In this document: positions 12,561 through 25,380 of the stretch, piece after piece
How the letters are laid out: the number at the start of each line of letters is the position of its first letter
Position numbering within the stretch: position 1 is the stretch's first letter
DNA from: Patagioenas fasciata
Lineage: Eukaryota > Chordata > Aves > Columbiformes > Columbidae
Assembly (NCBI RefSeq): GCF_037038585.1
Contig: NC_092526.1
Location: 42,481,501-42,545,500, forward strand
Direction: 5' to 3'
Length of the DNA: 64,000 bases
Program-made: the position numbers and the translations under genes
Notes under the pieces: generated by a model
Database searches by the model: none
What the model was told of the DNA's origin: nothing
Seen by the model: only the letters and a program-made list of their open reading frames with translations

Positions 12561-15055
12561 GGGACCAGGAGTGCCCCAAAGAACCCAAGAGGTCAGGAGG
12601 GGACCCAGAAGTTCGGGAGGGACCCACCCAGGAGTTCGGGCGGGGACCCACCCAGGAGTTCGGGAGGGGACCCAGAAGTGCCCCAAAGGACCCCGGAGTT
12701 CAGGGTGGGACCCAAGAGCGTAGAAGGGGACCCAAAAGTTCAGGAGGAGACCCAGGAGTACCACAAAGGACCCAGGAGTTCAGGCGGGAACCCAGGAGTT
12801 CTGAGGGGACCCAAGAGTTCACCAAAGGACCCAAGAGTTCAGGAGGGGACCCAGGAGTGCCCCAAAGGATCCAGAGTTCAGGTGGGGACCCACCCAGGAG
12901 TTCAGGAGGGGACGCAGGAGTTCTGAGGGGACCCATTCAGGAGTTCAGGAGGGGGACCAGGAGTGCCCCAAAGGACCCAGGAGTTCAAGGGGGAACCCAG
13001 AAGTTCTGAAGGGACCCAAGAGTTCACCAAAGGACCCAAGAGTTCAGGAGGGGACCCAGGAGTGCCCCAAAGGATCCAGAATTCAGGAGGGGACCCACCC
13101 AGGAGTTCAGGAGGGGACCCAGCAGTGCCCCAAATGACCCAGGAGTTCAGGTGGGAACACAGGAGTTCGCAGGGGACCCAGGAGTTCAGGAGGGGACCCA
13201 GGAGTGCCCCAAAGGATCCAGAGTTCAGGAGGGGACCCGCCCAGGAGTTCAGGAGGGACCCGCCCAGGAGTTCAGGAGGGACCCGCCGAGGAGTTCAGGG
13301 AGGGACCCGCCCAGGAGTTCAGGGAGGGACCCGCCCAGGAGTTCAGGGAGGGACCCGCCCAGGAGTTCAGGGAGGGACCCGCCCAGGAGTTCGGGAGGGG
13401 ATCGACCCAGGAGTTCGGGAGGGGACCCACCCAGGAGTTCGGGAGGGGACCCAAGAATTCTCCAAAGGACCCAAGAGCTTAGGAGGGGACCCAGGAGTGC
13501 CCCAAAGGACCCAGGAGTTCAGGAGGGGACCCAGGAGTTCTGAGGGGACCCAGGAGTTCAGGAGGGACCCATTCAGGAGTTCAGGAGGGACCCATGCAAT
13601 AGTTCAGGAGGGGGACCAGGAGTGCCCCAAAGGAACCAGGAGTTCAGGGTGGGACCAAAAAGTTCAGGAGGGACCCACCCAGGACTTCAGGAGGGGACCC
13701 AGGAGTTCTGAGGGGACCCATTCAGGAGTTCAGGAGGGGGACCAGGAGTGCCCCAAAGGACCCAGGAGTTCAGGAGGGGAACCAGGAGTGCCCCAAAGGA
13801 TCCAGAGTTCAGGAGGGGACCCAAGAGATCAGGAGGGGACCCACCCAGGAGCTCAGGAGGGACCCGCCCAGGAGCTCAGGAGGGACCCGCCCAGGAGCTC
13901 AGGAGGGACCCGCCCAGGAGCTCAGGGAGGGACTGAAGAATTCAGGAGGGAACCTAGGAGTTCAGGAGAGGACCCAGGAGTTCAGGAGGGGACCCAGGAG
14001 TGCCCCAAAGGATCCAGAGTTCAGGAGGGGACCCAGGAATGTCCCAAAGGACCCAGGTGTTCAGGGGGGAACCCAGGCGTTCTGAGGGGACCCAGGAGTG
14101 CCTCAAAGTACCCAAGAGTTCGGGAGGGACCCACCCAGGAGATCGTCAGGGGAACCACCCAGGAGTTCGGGAGGGAACCCAGCAGTGCCCCAAATGACCC
14201 AGGAGTTCAGGGGGGAACCCAGGAGTTCTGAGGGGACCCAAGAGTTCACCAAAGGACCCAAGAGTTCAGGAGGGGACCCAGGAGTGCCCCAAAGGATCCA
14301 GAATTCAGGAGGGGACCCACCCAGGAGTTCAGGAGGGACCCACCCAGGAGATCAGCAGGGACCCGCCCAGGAGATCAGGAGGGACCCGCCCAGGAGATCA
14401 GGAGGGACCCGCCCAGGAGTTCAGGGAGGGACTGAAGAATTCTGGAGGGGACCTAGCACTTCAGGGGGTAACCCAAGAGTTCAGGAGATCCCAGGAGTGC
14501 CTCAAAGGATCCAGAGTTCAGGAGGGGACCCAGGAATGCCCCAAAGGACCCAGGAGTTCAGGGGGGAACCCAGGCGTTCTGAGGGGACCCAGGAGTGCCT
14601 CAAAGTACCCAAGAGTTCAGGAGGGGACCCACCCAGGAGTTCGGGAGGGGACCCAGAAGTGCCCCAAAGGACCCCGGAGTCTAGGGTGGGACCCAAGAGC
14701 GTAGAAGGGGACCCAAAAGTTCAGGAGGAGACCCAGAAGTACCCCAAAGGACCCAGGAGTTCAGGGGGGAACCCAGGAGTTCTGAGGGGACCCAAGAGTT
14801 CACCAAAGGACCCAAGAGTTCAGGAGGGGACCCAGGAGTGCCCCAAAGGATCCAGAGTTCAGGTGGGGACCCACCCAGGAGTTCAGGAGGGGACGCAGGA
14901 GTTCTGAGGGGACCCATTCAGGAGTTCAGGAGGGGGACCAGGAGTGCCCCAAAGGACCCAGGAGTTCAGGGGGGAACCCAGGAGTTCTGAGGGGACCCAA
15001 GAGTTCACCAAAGGACCCAAGAGTTCAGGAGGGGACCCAGGAGTGCCCCAAAGGA
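12560..15055 (+). repeat. E-family partial copy (E2') with linker
   Basis: From ~12,963 the block matches 10,392 onward at an offset of 2,571 bp. By ~14,000 it matches 11,759 at 2,241 bp, so internal units have been lost relative to E1. ATCGTCAGG lies at 14,142, followed directly by GGAACC, a one-base variant of GGACCC. The right part (14.2-14.9 kb) is a chimera: TCACCAAAGG units and a second GAGCG-TAGAA marker at ~14,700 replace the expected cassette. Linker 12,560-12,960 resembles 8.75-9.0 kb. Confidence 0.78.
13281..13396 (+). repeat. 24-bp run, CCCGCCC/CAGGGAGGG subtype, ~4 units
   Basis: About four tandem 24-bp units, the first with CCGCCGAGG in place of CCGCCCAGG. The run changes at its right end into a GGATCGACCC unit and then the GTTCGG subtype. 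GGATCGACCC is a rare variant shared with ~10.83 kb, ~18.44 kb and ~27.09 kb. Confidence 0.85.
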
Positions 15056-17985
15056 TCCAGAGTTCAGGAGGGGACCCGCCCAGGAGTTCAGGAGGGACCC
15101 ACCCAGGAGTTCAGGAGGGACCCACCCAGGAGTTCATGGCGGGACCCACCCAGGAGTTCATGGCGGGACCCACCCAGGAGTTCAGGAGAGGACCCAGGAG
15201 TTCTGAGGGGACCCATTCAGGAGTTCAGGAGGGGGACCAGGAGTGCCCCAAAGGACCCAGGAGTTCAGGAGGGGACCCAGGAGTGCCCCAAAGGATCCAG
15301 AGTTCAGGAGGGGACCCAAGAGTTCAGGAGGGGACCCGCCCAGGAGTTCAGGAGGGGACCCGCCCAGGAGTTCAGGAGGGGACCCGCCCAGGAGTTCAGG
15401 GGGTAACCCAAGAGTTCAGGAGCGGACCCAGGAGTTCAGGAGAAGACCCAGGAGTGCCCCAAAGGATCCAGAGTTCAGGAGTGTACCCAGAAATGCCCCA
15501 AAGGACCCAGGAGTTCAGGGGTGAACCCAGGCGTTCTGAGGGCACCCAGGAATGCCCCAAAGGACCCAAGAGGGCAGGAGGGGACCCAGAAGTTCGGGAG
15601 GGACACACCCAGGAGTTCAGGAGGGACCCACCCAGTAGTTCGGGAGGGGACCCACCCAGGAGTTCGGGAGGGGACCCAGAAGTGCCCCAAAGGACCCCGG
15701 AGTTCAGGGTGGGACCCAAGAGCGTAGAAGGGGACCCAAAAGTTCAGGAGGGGACCCAGGAGTACCCCAAAGGACCCAGGAGTACAGGGGGGAACCCAGG
15801 AGTTCTGAGGGGACCCAAGAGTTCACCAAAGGACCCAAGAGTTCAGGAGGGGACCCAGGAGTGCCCCAAAGGATCCAGAGTTCAGGTGGGGACCCACCCA
15901 GGAGTTCAGGAGGGGACGCAGGAGTTCTGAGGGGACCCATTCAGGAGTTCAGGAGGGGGACCAGGAGTGTCCCAAAGGACCCAGGAGTTCAGGGGGGAAC
16001 CCAGGAGTTCTGAGGGGACCCAAGAGTTCACCAAAGGACCCAAGAGTTCAGGAGGGGACCCAGGAGTGCCCCAAAGGATCCAGAATTCAGGAGGGGACCC
16101 ACCCAGGAGTTCAGGAGGGGACCCAGCAGTGCCCCAAATGACCCAGGAGTTCAGGTGGGAACACAGGAGTTCGCAGGGGACCCAGGAGTTCAGGAGGGGA
16201 CCCAGGAGTGCCCCAAAGGATCCAGAGTTCAGGAGGGGACCCGCCCAGGAGTTCAGGAGGGACCCGCCCAGGAGTTCAGGAGGGACCCGCCCAGGAGTTC
16301 AGGGAGGGACCCGCCCAGGCGTTCAGGGAGGGACCCACCCAGGAGTTCGGGAGGGGATCAACCCAAAAGTTCGGGAGGGGACCCACCCAGGAGTTCGGGA
16401 GGGGACCCAAGAATTCTCCAAAGGACCCAAGAGCTTAGGAGGGGACCCAGGAGTGCCCCAAAGGACCCGGGAGTTCAGGAGGGGACCAAGGAGTTCTGAG
16501 GGGACCCACGAGTTCTGAGGGGACCCATTCAGGAGTTCAGGAGGGGGACCAGGAGTGCCCCAAAGGATCCTGAGTTCAGGAGGGAACCCAAGAGTTCAGG
16601 AGGGGACCCAAGAGATCAGGAGGGGACCCACCCAGGAGTTAAGGAGGGGACCCGCCCAGGAGTTCGGGAGGGGACCCAAGAATTCTCCAAAGGACCCAAG
16701 AGCTTAGGAGGGGACCCAGGAGTGCCCCAAAGGACCCAGGAGTTCAGGAGGGGACCCAGGAGTTCTGAGGGGACCCAGGAGTTCAGGAGGGACCCATTCA
16801 GGAGTTCAGGAGGGACCCATGCAATAGTTCAGGAGGGGGACCAGGAGTGCCCCAAAGGAACCAGGAGTTCAGGGTGGGACCAAAAAGTTCAGGAAGGACC
16901 CACCCAGGACTTCAGGAAGGGACCCAGGAGTTCTGAGGGGACCCATTCAGGAGTTCAGGAGGGGGACCAGGAGTGCCCCAAAGGACCCAGGAGTTCAGGA
17001 GGGGAACCAGGAGTGCCCCAAAGGATCCAGAGTTCAGGAGGGGACCCAAGAGATCAGGAGGGGACCCGCCCAGGAGCTCAGGAGGGACCCGCCCAGGAGC
17101 TCAGGAGGGACCCGCGCAGGAGCTCAGGAGGGACCCGCGCAGGAGCTCAGGGAGGGACTGAAGAATTCAGGAGGGAACCTAGGAGTTCAGGAGAGGACCC
17201 AGGAGTTCAGGAGGGGACCCAGGAGTGCCCCAAAGGATCCAGAGTTCAGGAGGGGACCCAGGAATGTCCCAAAGGACCCAGGTGTTCAGGGGGGAACCCA
17301 GGAGTTCTGAGGGGACCCAGGAGTGCCTCAAAGTACCCAAGAGTTCGGGAGGGACCCACCCAGGAGATCGTCAGGGGACCCACCCAGGAGTTCGGGAGGG
17401 AACCCAGCAGTGCCCCAAATGACCCAGGAGTTCAGGGGGGAACTCAAGAGTACTGAGGAGACCCAGGAGTGCCCCAAAGGATCCAGAGTTCAGGAGGGAC
17501 CCGCCCAGGAGATCAGCAGGGACCCGCCCAGGAGTTCAGGGAGGGACTGAAGAATTCTGGAGGGGACCTAGCACTTCAGGGGGTAACCCAAGAGTTCAGG
17601 AGATCCCAGGAGTGCCCCAAAGGATCCAGAGTTCAGGAGGGGACCCAGGAATGCCGCAAAGGACCCAGGAGTTCAGGGGGGAACCCAGGCGTTCTGAGGG
17701 GACCCAGGAGTGCCTCAAAGTACCCAAGAATTCAGGAGGGGACCCACCCAGGAGTTCGGGAGGGAACCCAGCAGTGCCCCAAGTGACCCAGGAGTTTAGG
17801 GGGGAACCCAAGAGTACTGAGGAGACCCAGGAGTGCCCCAAAGGACCCAGGAGTTCAGGGGTAAACCCAGGAGTTCTGAGAGGACCCAAGAGTTCCCCAA
17901 AGGACCCAAGAGCTTAGGAGGGGACGCAGGAGTGCCCCAAAGGATCCAGAGTTCAGGAGGGGACCCAGGAGTTCAGGAGGGGACC
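15055..17985 (+). repeat. E-family higher-order repeat, copy E2
   Basis: Sister of 9,480-12,560. It shares private order such as the TTCATGGCGGG unit (present once in E1, twice here at ~15,136 and ~15,160), CAGGAGTGTACCCAG-AAATG, GAGCG-TAGAA at ~15,720, GGATCCTGAG at ~16,566 and ATCGTCAGG at 17,367. Compared with E1 it lacks the ACCTAGGATTTC unit near 15.39 kb and about 46 bp and 40 bp near 16.5 kb. It is otherwise very similar unit by unit. Confidence 0.82.
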
Positions 17986-18104
17986 CAGGAGTTCAGGTGG
18001 GAACACAGGAGTTCGGAGGGGACCCAGGAGTGCCCCAAAGGATCCAGAGTTCAGGAGGGGACTCGCCCAGGAGTTCAGGAGGGACCCGCCCAGGAGTTCA
18101 GGAG

Positions 18105-18270
18105 GGACCCGCCCAGGAGTTCAGGGAGGGACACGCCCAGGAGTTCAGGGAGGGACCCGCCCAGGAGTTCAGGGAGGGACCCGCCCAGGAGTTCAGGGAG
18201 GGACCCGCCCAGGAGTTCAGGGAGGGACCCGCCCAGGAGTTCAGGGAGGGACCCGCCCAGGAGTTCAGGG
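18105..18270 (+). repeat. 24-bp run, CCCGCCC/CAGGGAGGG subtype, ~7 units
   Basis: Seven tandem 24-bp units, one with a GACACGCCC start instead of GACCCGCCC. A unit with the same substitution recurs in the run at 21.2 kb, which supports common descent of the two runs. The run ends in ACTGAAGAATTC. Confidence 0.88.
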
Positions 18271-18354
18271 AGGGACTGAAGAATTCAGGAGGGAACCTAG
18301 GAGTTCAGGAGAGGACCCAGGAGTTCAGGAGGGGACCCAGGAGTTCAGGAGGGG

Positions 18355-21330
18355 ACCCAGGAGTGCCCCAAAGTACCCAGGAGTTCGGGAGGGGACCCAC
18401 CCAGGAGTTCGGGAAGGGACCCACCCAGGAGTTTGGGAGGGGATCGACCCAGGAGTTCGGGAAGCGACCCACCCAGGAGTTCGGGAGGGGACCCAAGAAT
18501 TCCCCAAAGGACCCAAGAGCTTAGGAGAGGACCCAGGAGTGCCCCAAAGGACCCAGGAGTTCAGGAGGGGACCCAGGAGTTCTCAGGGGACCCAGGAGTT
18601 CAGGAGGGACCCATTCAGGAGTTCAGGAGGGACCCATTCAATAGTTCAGGAGGGGACCAGAAGTGCCCCAAAGGAACCAGGAGTTCAGGGTGGGACCAAA
18701 AAGTTCAGGAGGGACCCACCCAGGACTTCAGGAGGGGACCCAGGAGTTCTGAGGGGACCCATTCAGGAGTTCAGGAGGGGGACCAGGAGTGCCCCAAAGG
18801 ACCCAGGAGTTCAGGAGGGGAACCAAGAGTGCCCCAAAGGATCCAGACTTCAGGAGGGGACCCAAGAGATCAGGAGGGGACCCACCCAGGAGTTCCGGAG
18901 GGACCCGCCCAGGAGCTCAGGAGGGACCCGCCCAGGAGCTCAGGGAGGGACTGAAGAATTCAGAGGGAACCTAGGAGTTCAGGAGAGGACTCAGGAGTTC
19001 AGGAGGGGACCCAGGAGTGCCCCAAAGGATCCAGAGTTCAGGAGGGGACCCAGGAATGTCCCAAAGGACCCAGGTGTTCAGGGGGGAACCCAGGCGTTCT
19101 GAGGGGACCCAGGATTGCCTCAAAGTACCCAAGAGTTCGGGAGGGACCCACCCAAGAGATCGTAAGGGGACCCAGCCAGGAGTTCGGGAGGGAACCCGGC
19201 AGTGCCCCAAATGACCCAGGAGTTCAGGGGGGAACCCAAGAGTACTGAGGAGACCCAGGAGTGCCCCAAAGGATCCAGAGTTCAGGAGGGACCCGCCCAG
19301 GAGATCAGGAGGGACGCGCCGAGGAGATCAGGAGGGACCCGCCCAGGAGATCAGGAGGGACCCGCCCAGGAGATCAGGGAGGGACTGAAAAATTCTGGAG
19401 GGGACCTAGCACTTCAGGGGGTAACCCAAGAGTTCAGGAGATCCCAGGAGTGCCCCAAAGGATCCGGAGTTCAGGAGGGGACCCAGGAATGCCCCAAAGG
19501 ACCCAGGAGTTCAGGGGGGAACCCAGGCGTTCTGAGTGGACCCAGGAGTGCCTCAAAGTACCCAAGAGTTCAGAAGGGGACCCACCGAGGAGTTCGGGAG
19601 GGAACCCAGCAGTGCCCCAAATGACCCAGGAGTTCAGGGGGGAACCCAAGAGTACTGAGGAGACCCATGAGTGCCCCAAAGGACCCAGGAGTTCAGGGGT
19701 AAACCCAGGAGTTCTGACGGGACCCAAGAGTTCCCCAAAGGACCCAAGAGCATAGGAGGGGATGCAGGAGTGCCCCAAAGGATCCAGAGTTCAGGAGGGG
19801 ACCCAGGAGTTCAGGAGGGGACCCAGGAGTTCAGGAGGGGGACCAGGAGTGCCCCAAAGGACCCAGGAGTTCAGTGGGGAACCCAGGAGTTCTGAGGGGA
19901 ACCCAGGAGTTCTGAGGGGAACCCAGGAGTGCCCCAAAGGACCCAAGAGATCAGGAGGGCACCCACCCAGGAGTTCAGGAGGGCACCCACCCAGGAGTTC
20001 AGGAGGGCACCCAAGACTGCCCCAAAGGATACAGAGTTCAGGAGGCGACCCAGGAGTGCCCCAAAGGATGCAACGTTCAGGAGGGGACCCAAGAGTTCAG
20101 GAGGGATCCACCCAGGACTTCATGACGGGACCCACCCAGGACTTCAGGAGGGGACCCAGGAGTTCTGAGGAGACCCAGGAGTTCAGGAGGGACCCATTCA
20201 GGAGTTCAGGAGGGACCCATTCAATGGTTCAGGAGGGGGACCAGGAGTGCCCCAAAGGACCCAGGAGTTCAGGGTGGGACCCAAAAGTTCAGGAGGGACC
20301 CACCCAGGAGTTCAGGAGGGACCCACCCAGGAGTTCATGGCGGGACCCACCCAGGAGTTCAGGAGGGGACCCAGGAGTTCAGAGGGGACCCATTCAGGAG
20401 TTCAGGAGGGGGACCAGGAGTGCCCCAAAGGACCCAGGAGTTCAGGAGGGGACCCAGGAGTGCCCCAAAGGATCCAGAGTTCAGGAGGGGACCCAGGAGT
20501 TCAGGAGGGGACCCGCCCAGGAGTTCAGGAGGGGACCCGCCCAGGAGTTGAGGAGGGACCCGCCCAGGAGTTGAGGAGGGACCCGCCCAGGAGTTGAGGA
20601 GGGACCCGCCCAGGAGTTGAGGAGGGGACCTAGGATTTCAGAGGGTAACCCAAGAGTTCAGGAGCGGACCCAGGAGTTCAGGAGAGGACCCAGGAGTTCA
20701 AGAGGGGACCAAGGACTGCCCCAAAGGACCCAAGAGGTCAGGAGGGGACTCAGAACTTCGGGAGGGACCCACCCAGGATTTCGGGAGGGACCCACCCAGT
20801 AGTTCGGGAGGGGACACACCCAGGAGTTCGGGAGGGGACACACCCAGGAGTTCGGGAGGGGACCCAGAAGTGCCCCTAAGGACCCCGGAGTTCATGGTGG
20901 GACCCAAGAGCGTAGAAGGGGACCCAAAAGTTCAGGAGGGGACCCAGGAGTACCTCAAAGGACCCAAGAGTTCAGGGGGGAACCCAGGAGTTCTGAGAGG
21001 ACCCAAGAGTTCACCAAAGGACCCAAGAGTTCAGGAGGGGACCCAGGAGTGCCCCAAAGGATCCAGAGTTCAGGAGGGGACCCAGCAGTGCCGCAAGGGA
21101 CCCAGGAGTTCAGGTGGGAACACAGGAGTTCGGAGGGGACCCAGGAGTGCCCCAAAGGATCCAGAGTTCAGGAGGGGACTCGCCCAGGAGTTCAGGAGGG
21201 ACCCGCCCAGGAGTTCAGGGAGGGACCCGCCCAGGAGTTCAGGGAGGGACACGCCCAGGAGTTCAGGGAGGGACCCGCCCAGGAGTTCAGGGAGGGACCC
21301 GCCCAGGAGTTCAGGGAGGGACTGAAGAAT
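18355..21330 (+). repeat. Higher-order repeat A1 (~3.0 kb)
   Basis: First copy of the A unit. It aligns with 27,005-29,945 at an offset of about 8,650 bp (AAAGTACCC at 18,370 and 27,020). It also aligns more weakly with its neighbour B1 at about 3,050 bp. A-specific variants shared only with the distant copy are TCTGAGTGGACCC (~19,532), ACCCATGAGTGCC (~19,664) and TCTGACGGGACCC (~19,715). The ATCG unit reads ATCGTAAGG at 19,159, a variant private to this copy. GCAACGTT lies at 20,070. Confidence 0.85.
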
Positions 21331-23990
21331 TCAGGAGGGAACCTAGGAGTTCAGGACAGGACCCAGGAGTTCAGGAGGGGACCCAGGAGTGCCCCAAAGT
21401 ACCCAGGCGTTCGGGAGGGGACCCACCCAGGAGTTCGGGAAGGGACCCACCCAGGAGTTCGGGAGGGAATCGACCCAGGAGTTCGGGAAGCGACCCACCC
21501 AGGAGTTCGGGAGGGGACCCAAGAATTCCCCAAAGGACCCAAGAGCTTAGGAGGGGACACAGGAGTGCCCCAAAGGACCCAGGAGTTCAGGAGGGGACCC
21601 AGGAGTTCTGAGGGGACCCAGGAGTTCAGGAGGGACCCATTCAGGAGTTCAGGAGGGACCCATTCAGGAGTTCAGGAGGGACCCATTCAATAGTTCAGGA
21701 GGGGGACCAGGAGTGCCCCAAAGGAACCAGGAGTTCAGGGTGGGACCAAAAAGTTCAGGAGGGACCCACCCAGGACTTCAGGAGGGGACCCAGCAGTTCT
21801 GAGGGGACCCATTCAGGAGTTCAGGAGGGGGACCAGGAGTGCCCCAAAGGACCCAGGAGTTCAGGAGGGGAACCAGGAGTGCCCCAAAGGATCCAGAGTT
21901 CAGGAGGGGACCCAAGAGATCAGGAGGGGACCCACCCAGGAGCTCAGGAGGGACCCGCCCAGGAGCTCAGGAGGGACCCGCCCAGGAGCTCAGGGAGGGA
22001 CTGAAGAATTCAGGAGGGAACCTAGGAGTTCAGGAGAGGACCCAGGAGTTCATGAGGGGACCCAGGATTGCCCCAAAGGATCCAGAGTTCAGGAGGGGAC
22101 CCAGGAATGTCCCAAAGGACCCAGGTGTTCAGGGGGGAACCCAGGCGTTCTGAGGGGACCCAGGATTGCCTCAAAGTACCCAAGAGTTCGGGAGGGACCC
22201 ACCCAGGAGTTCGGGAGGGAACCCAGCAGTGCCCCAAATGACCCAGGAGTTCAGGGGGGAACCCAAGAGTACTGAGGAGACCCAGGAGTGCCCCAAAGGA
22301 TCCAGAGTTCAGGAGGGACCCGCCCAGGAGATCAGCAGGGACCCGCCCAGGAGATCAGGAGGGACCCGCCCGGGAGATCAGGAGGGACCCGCCCGGGAGA
22401 TCAGGAGGGACGCGCCCAGGAGATCAGGGAGGGACTGAAAAATTCTGGAGGGGACCTAGCACTTCAGGGGGTAACCCAAGAGTTCAGGAGATCCCAGGAG
22501 TGCCCCAAAGGATCCAGAGTTCAGGAGGGGACCCAGGAATGCCCCAAAGGACCCAGGAGATCAGGGGGTAACCCACGCGTTCTGAGGGGACCCAGGAGTG
22601 ACTCAAAGTACCCAAGAGTTCAGGAGGGGACCCACCGAGGAGTTCGGGAGGGAACCCAGCAGTGCCCCAAATGACCCAGGAGTTCAGGGGGGAACCCAAG
22701 AGTACTGAGGAGACCCAGGAGTGCCCCAAAGGACCCAGGAGTTCAGGGGTAAACCCAGGAGTTCTGAGGGGACCCAAGAATTCCCCAAAGGACCCAAGAG
22801 CATAGGAGGGGACGCAGGAGTGCCCCAAAGGATCCAGAGTTCAGGAGGGGACCCAGGAGTTCAGGAGGGGACCCAGGAGTGCCCCAAAGGACCCAGGAGT
22901 TCAGTGGGGAACCCAGGAGTTCTGAGGGGAACCCAGGAGTTCTGAGGGGAACCCAGGAGTGCCCCAAAGGACCCAAGAGATCAGGAGGGCACCCACCCAG
23001 GAGTTCAGGAGGGCACCCACCCAGGAGTTCAGGAGGGCACCCAAGAGTGCCCCAAAGGATCCAGAGTTCAGGAGGGGACCCAGGAGTGCCCCAAAGGATG
23101 CAACGTTCAGGAGGAGACCCAAGAGTTCAGGAGGGATCCACCCAGGACTTCATGACGGGACCCACCCAGGACTTCATGACGGGACCCACCCAGGACTTCA
23201 GGAGGGGATCCAGGAGTTCTGAGGGGACCCAGGAGTTCAGGAGGGACCCATTCAGGAGTTCAGGAGGGACCCATTCAATGGTTCAGGAGGGGGACCAGGA
23301 GTGCCCCAAAGGACCCAGGAGTTCAGGGTGGGACCCAAAAGTTCAGGAGGGACCCACCCAGGAGTTCAGGAGGGACCCACCCAGGCGTTCATGGCGGGAC
23401 CCACCCAGGAGTTCAGGAGGGGACCCAGGAGTTCAGAGGGGACCCATTCAGGAGTTCAGGAGGGGACCCAGGAGTGCCCCAAAGGAACCAGGAGTTCAGG
23501 GTGGGACCAAGGAGTGCCCCAAAGGACCCAGAAGTTCAGGGGGGAACCCAGGCGTTCTGAGGGCACCCAGGAGTGCCCCAAAGGACCCAAGAGGTCAGGA
23601 GGGGACCCAGAAGTTCGGGAGGGACCCACCCAGGAGTTCGGGAGGGGACTCAGTAGTGCCCCAAGGGAACCCGGAGTTCAGGGTGGGACCCAAGAGCGTA
23701 GAAGGGGACCCAAAATTTCAGGAGGGGACCCAGGAGTACCCCAAAGGACCCAGGAGTTCAGGGGGGAACCCAGGAGTTCTGAGGGGACCCAAGAGTTCAC
23801 CAAAGGACCCAAGAGTTCAGGAGGGGACCCAGGAGTGCCCCAAAGGATCCAGAGTTCAGGAGGTAACCCGCCCAGGAGTTCAGGAGGGACCCGCCCAGGA
23901 GTTCAGGGAGGGACCCGCCCAGGAGTTCAGGGAGGGACCCGCCCAGGAGCTCAGGGAGGGACCCGCCCAGGAGCTCAGGGAGGGACCCGC
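21330..23990 (+). repeat. Higher-order repeat B1 (~2.7 kb)
   Basis: Second unit of the A-B pair. B-specific variants AGGCGTTCG (~21,404), GGGAATCGACC (~21,465), CCACGCGTTCTG (~22,572) and GTGACTCAAAG (~22,599) recur in B2 at an offset of ~8,660-8,680 bp but not in the A copies. The 24-bp unit with ATCGTCAGG is missing near 22,200: the flanking CCACCCAGGAGTTC units are directly joined, a clean one-unit deletion. Two consecutive TTCATGACGGG units follow GCAACGTT (23,100), also shared with B2. Confidence 0.85.
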
Positions 23991-25380
23991 CCAGGAGCTC
24001 AGGGAGGGACCCGCCCAGGAGCTCAGGAGGGACCCGCCCAGGAGCTCAGGAGGGACCCGCCCAGGAGCTCAGGAGGGACCCGCCCAGGAGCTCAGGGAGG
24101 GACTGAAGAATTCAGGAGGGAACCTAGGAGTTCAGGAGAGGACCCAGGAGTTCAGGAGGGGACCCAGGAGTGCCCCAAAGGATCCAGAGTTCAGGAGGGG
24201 ACCCAGGAATGTCCCAAAGGACCCAGGTGTTCAGGGGGGAACCCAGGCGTTCTGAGGGGACCCAGGAGTGCCTCAAAGTACCCAAGAGTTCGGGAGGGAC
24301 CCACCCAGGAGATCGTCAGGGGACCCACCCAGGAGTTCGGGAGGGAACCCAGCAGTGCCCCAAATGACCCAGGAGTTCAGGGGGGAACCCAAGAGTACTG
24401 AGGAGACCCAGGAGTGCCCCAAAGGATCCAGAGTTCAGGAGGGACCCGCCCAGGAGATCAGCAGGGACCCGCCCAGGAGTTCAGGGAGGGACTGAAGAAT
24501 TCTGGAGGGGACCTAGCACTTCAGGGGGTAACCCAAGAGTTCAGGAGATCCCAGGAGTGCCCCAAAGGATCCAGAGTTCAGGAGGGAACCCAGGCGTTCT
24601 GAGGGGACCCAGGAGTGCCTCAAAGGACCCAAGAATTCAGGAGGGGACCCACCCAGGAGTTCGGGAGGGAACCCAGCAGTGCCCCAAATGACCCAGGAGT
24701 TCAGGGGCGAACCCAAGAGTACTGAGGAGACCCAGGAGTGCCCCAAAGGACCCAGGAGTTCAGGGGTAAACCCAGGAGTTCTGAGAGGACCCAAGAGTTC
24801 CCCAAAGGACCCAAGAGCTTAGGAGGGGACGCAGGAGTGCCCCAAAGGATCCAGAGTTCTGGAGGGGACCCAGGAGTCCAGGAGGAGACCCAGGAGTTCA
24901 GGAGGGGGACCAGGAGTGCCCCAAAGGACCCAAGAGGTCAGGAGGGGACCCAGAAGTTCGGGAGGGACCCACCCAGGAGTTCAGGAGGGACCCACCCAGG
25001 AGTTCGGGCGGGGACCCACCCAGGAGTTCGGGAGGGGACCCAGAAGTGCCCCAAAGGACCCCGGAGTTCAGGGTGGGACCCAAGAGCGTAGAAGGGGACC
25101 CAAAAGTTCAGGAGGGGACCCAGGAGTACCCCAAAGGACCCAGGAGTTCAGGGGGGAACCCAGGAGTTCTGAGGGGACCCAAGAGTTCACCAAAGGACCC
25201 AAGAGTTCAGGAGGGGACCCAGGAGTACCCCAAAGGATCCAGAGTTCAGGAGGGGACCCAGCAGTGCCGCAAGGGACCCAGGAGTTCAGGTGGGAACACA
25301 GGAGTTCGGAGGGGACCCAGGAGTGCCCCAAAGGATCCAGAGTTCAGGAGGGGACCCGCCCAGGAGTTCAGGGAGGGACC
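23990..25380 (+). repeat. 1,393-bp tandem duplication, copy C
   Basis: Left copy of a direct duplication. It starts with three to four GAGCTC-tail 24-mers, then ACTGAAGAATTC, the ATCG cassette (24,312), a truncated second cassette (CAGGAGGGAACC joined to GGCGTTCTG near 24,590), GAGCG-TAGAA (~25,087) and CAGGTGGGAACAC. Its features recur 1,392-1,393 bp further right. Confidence 0.92.
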
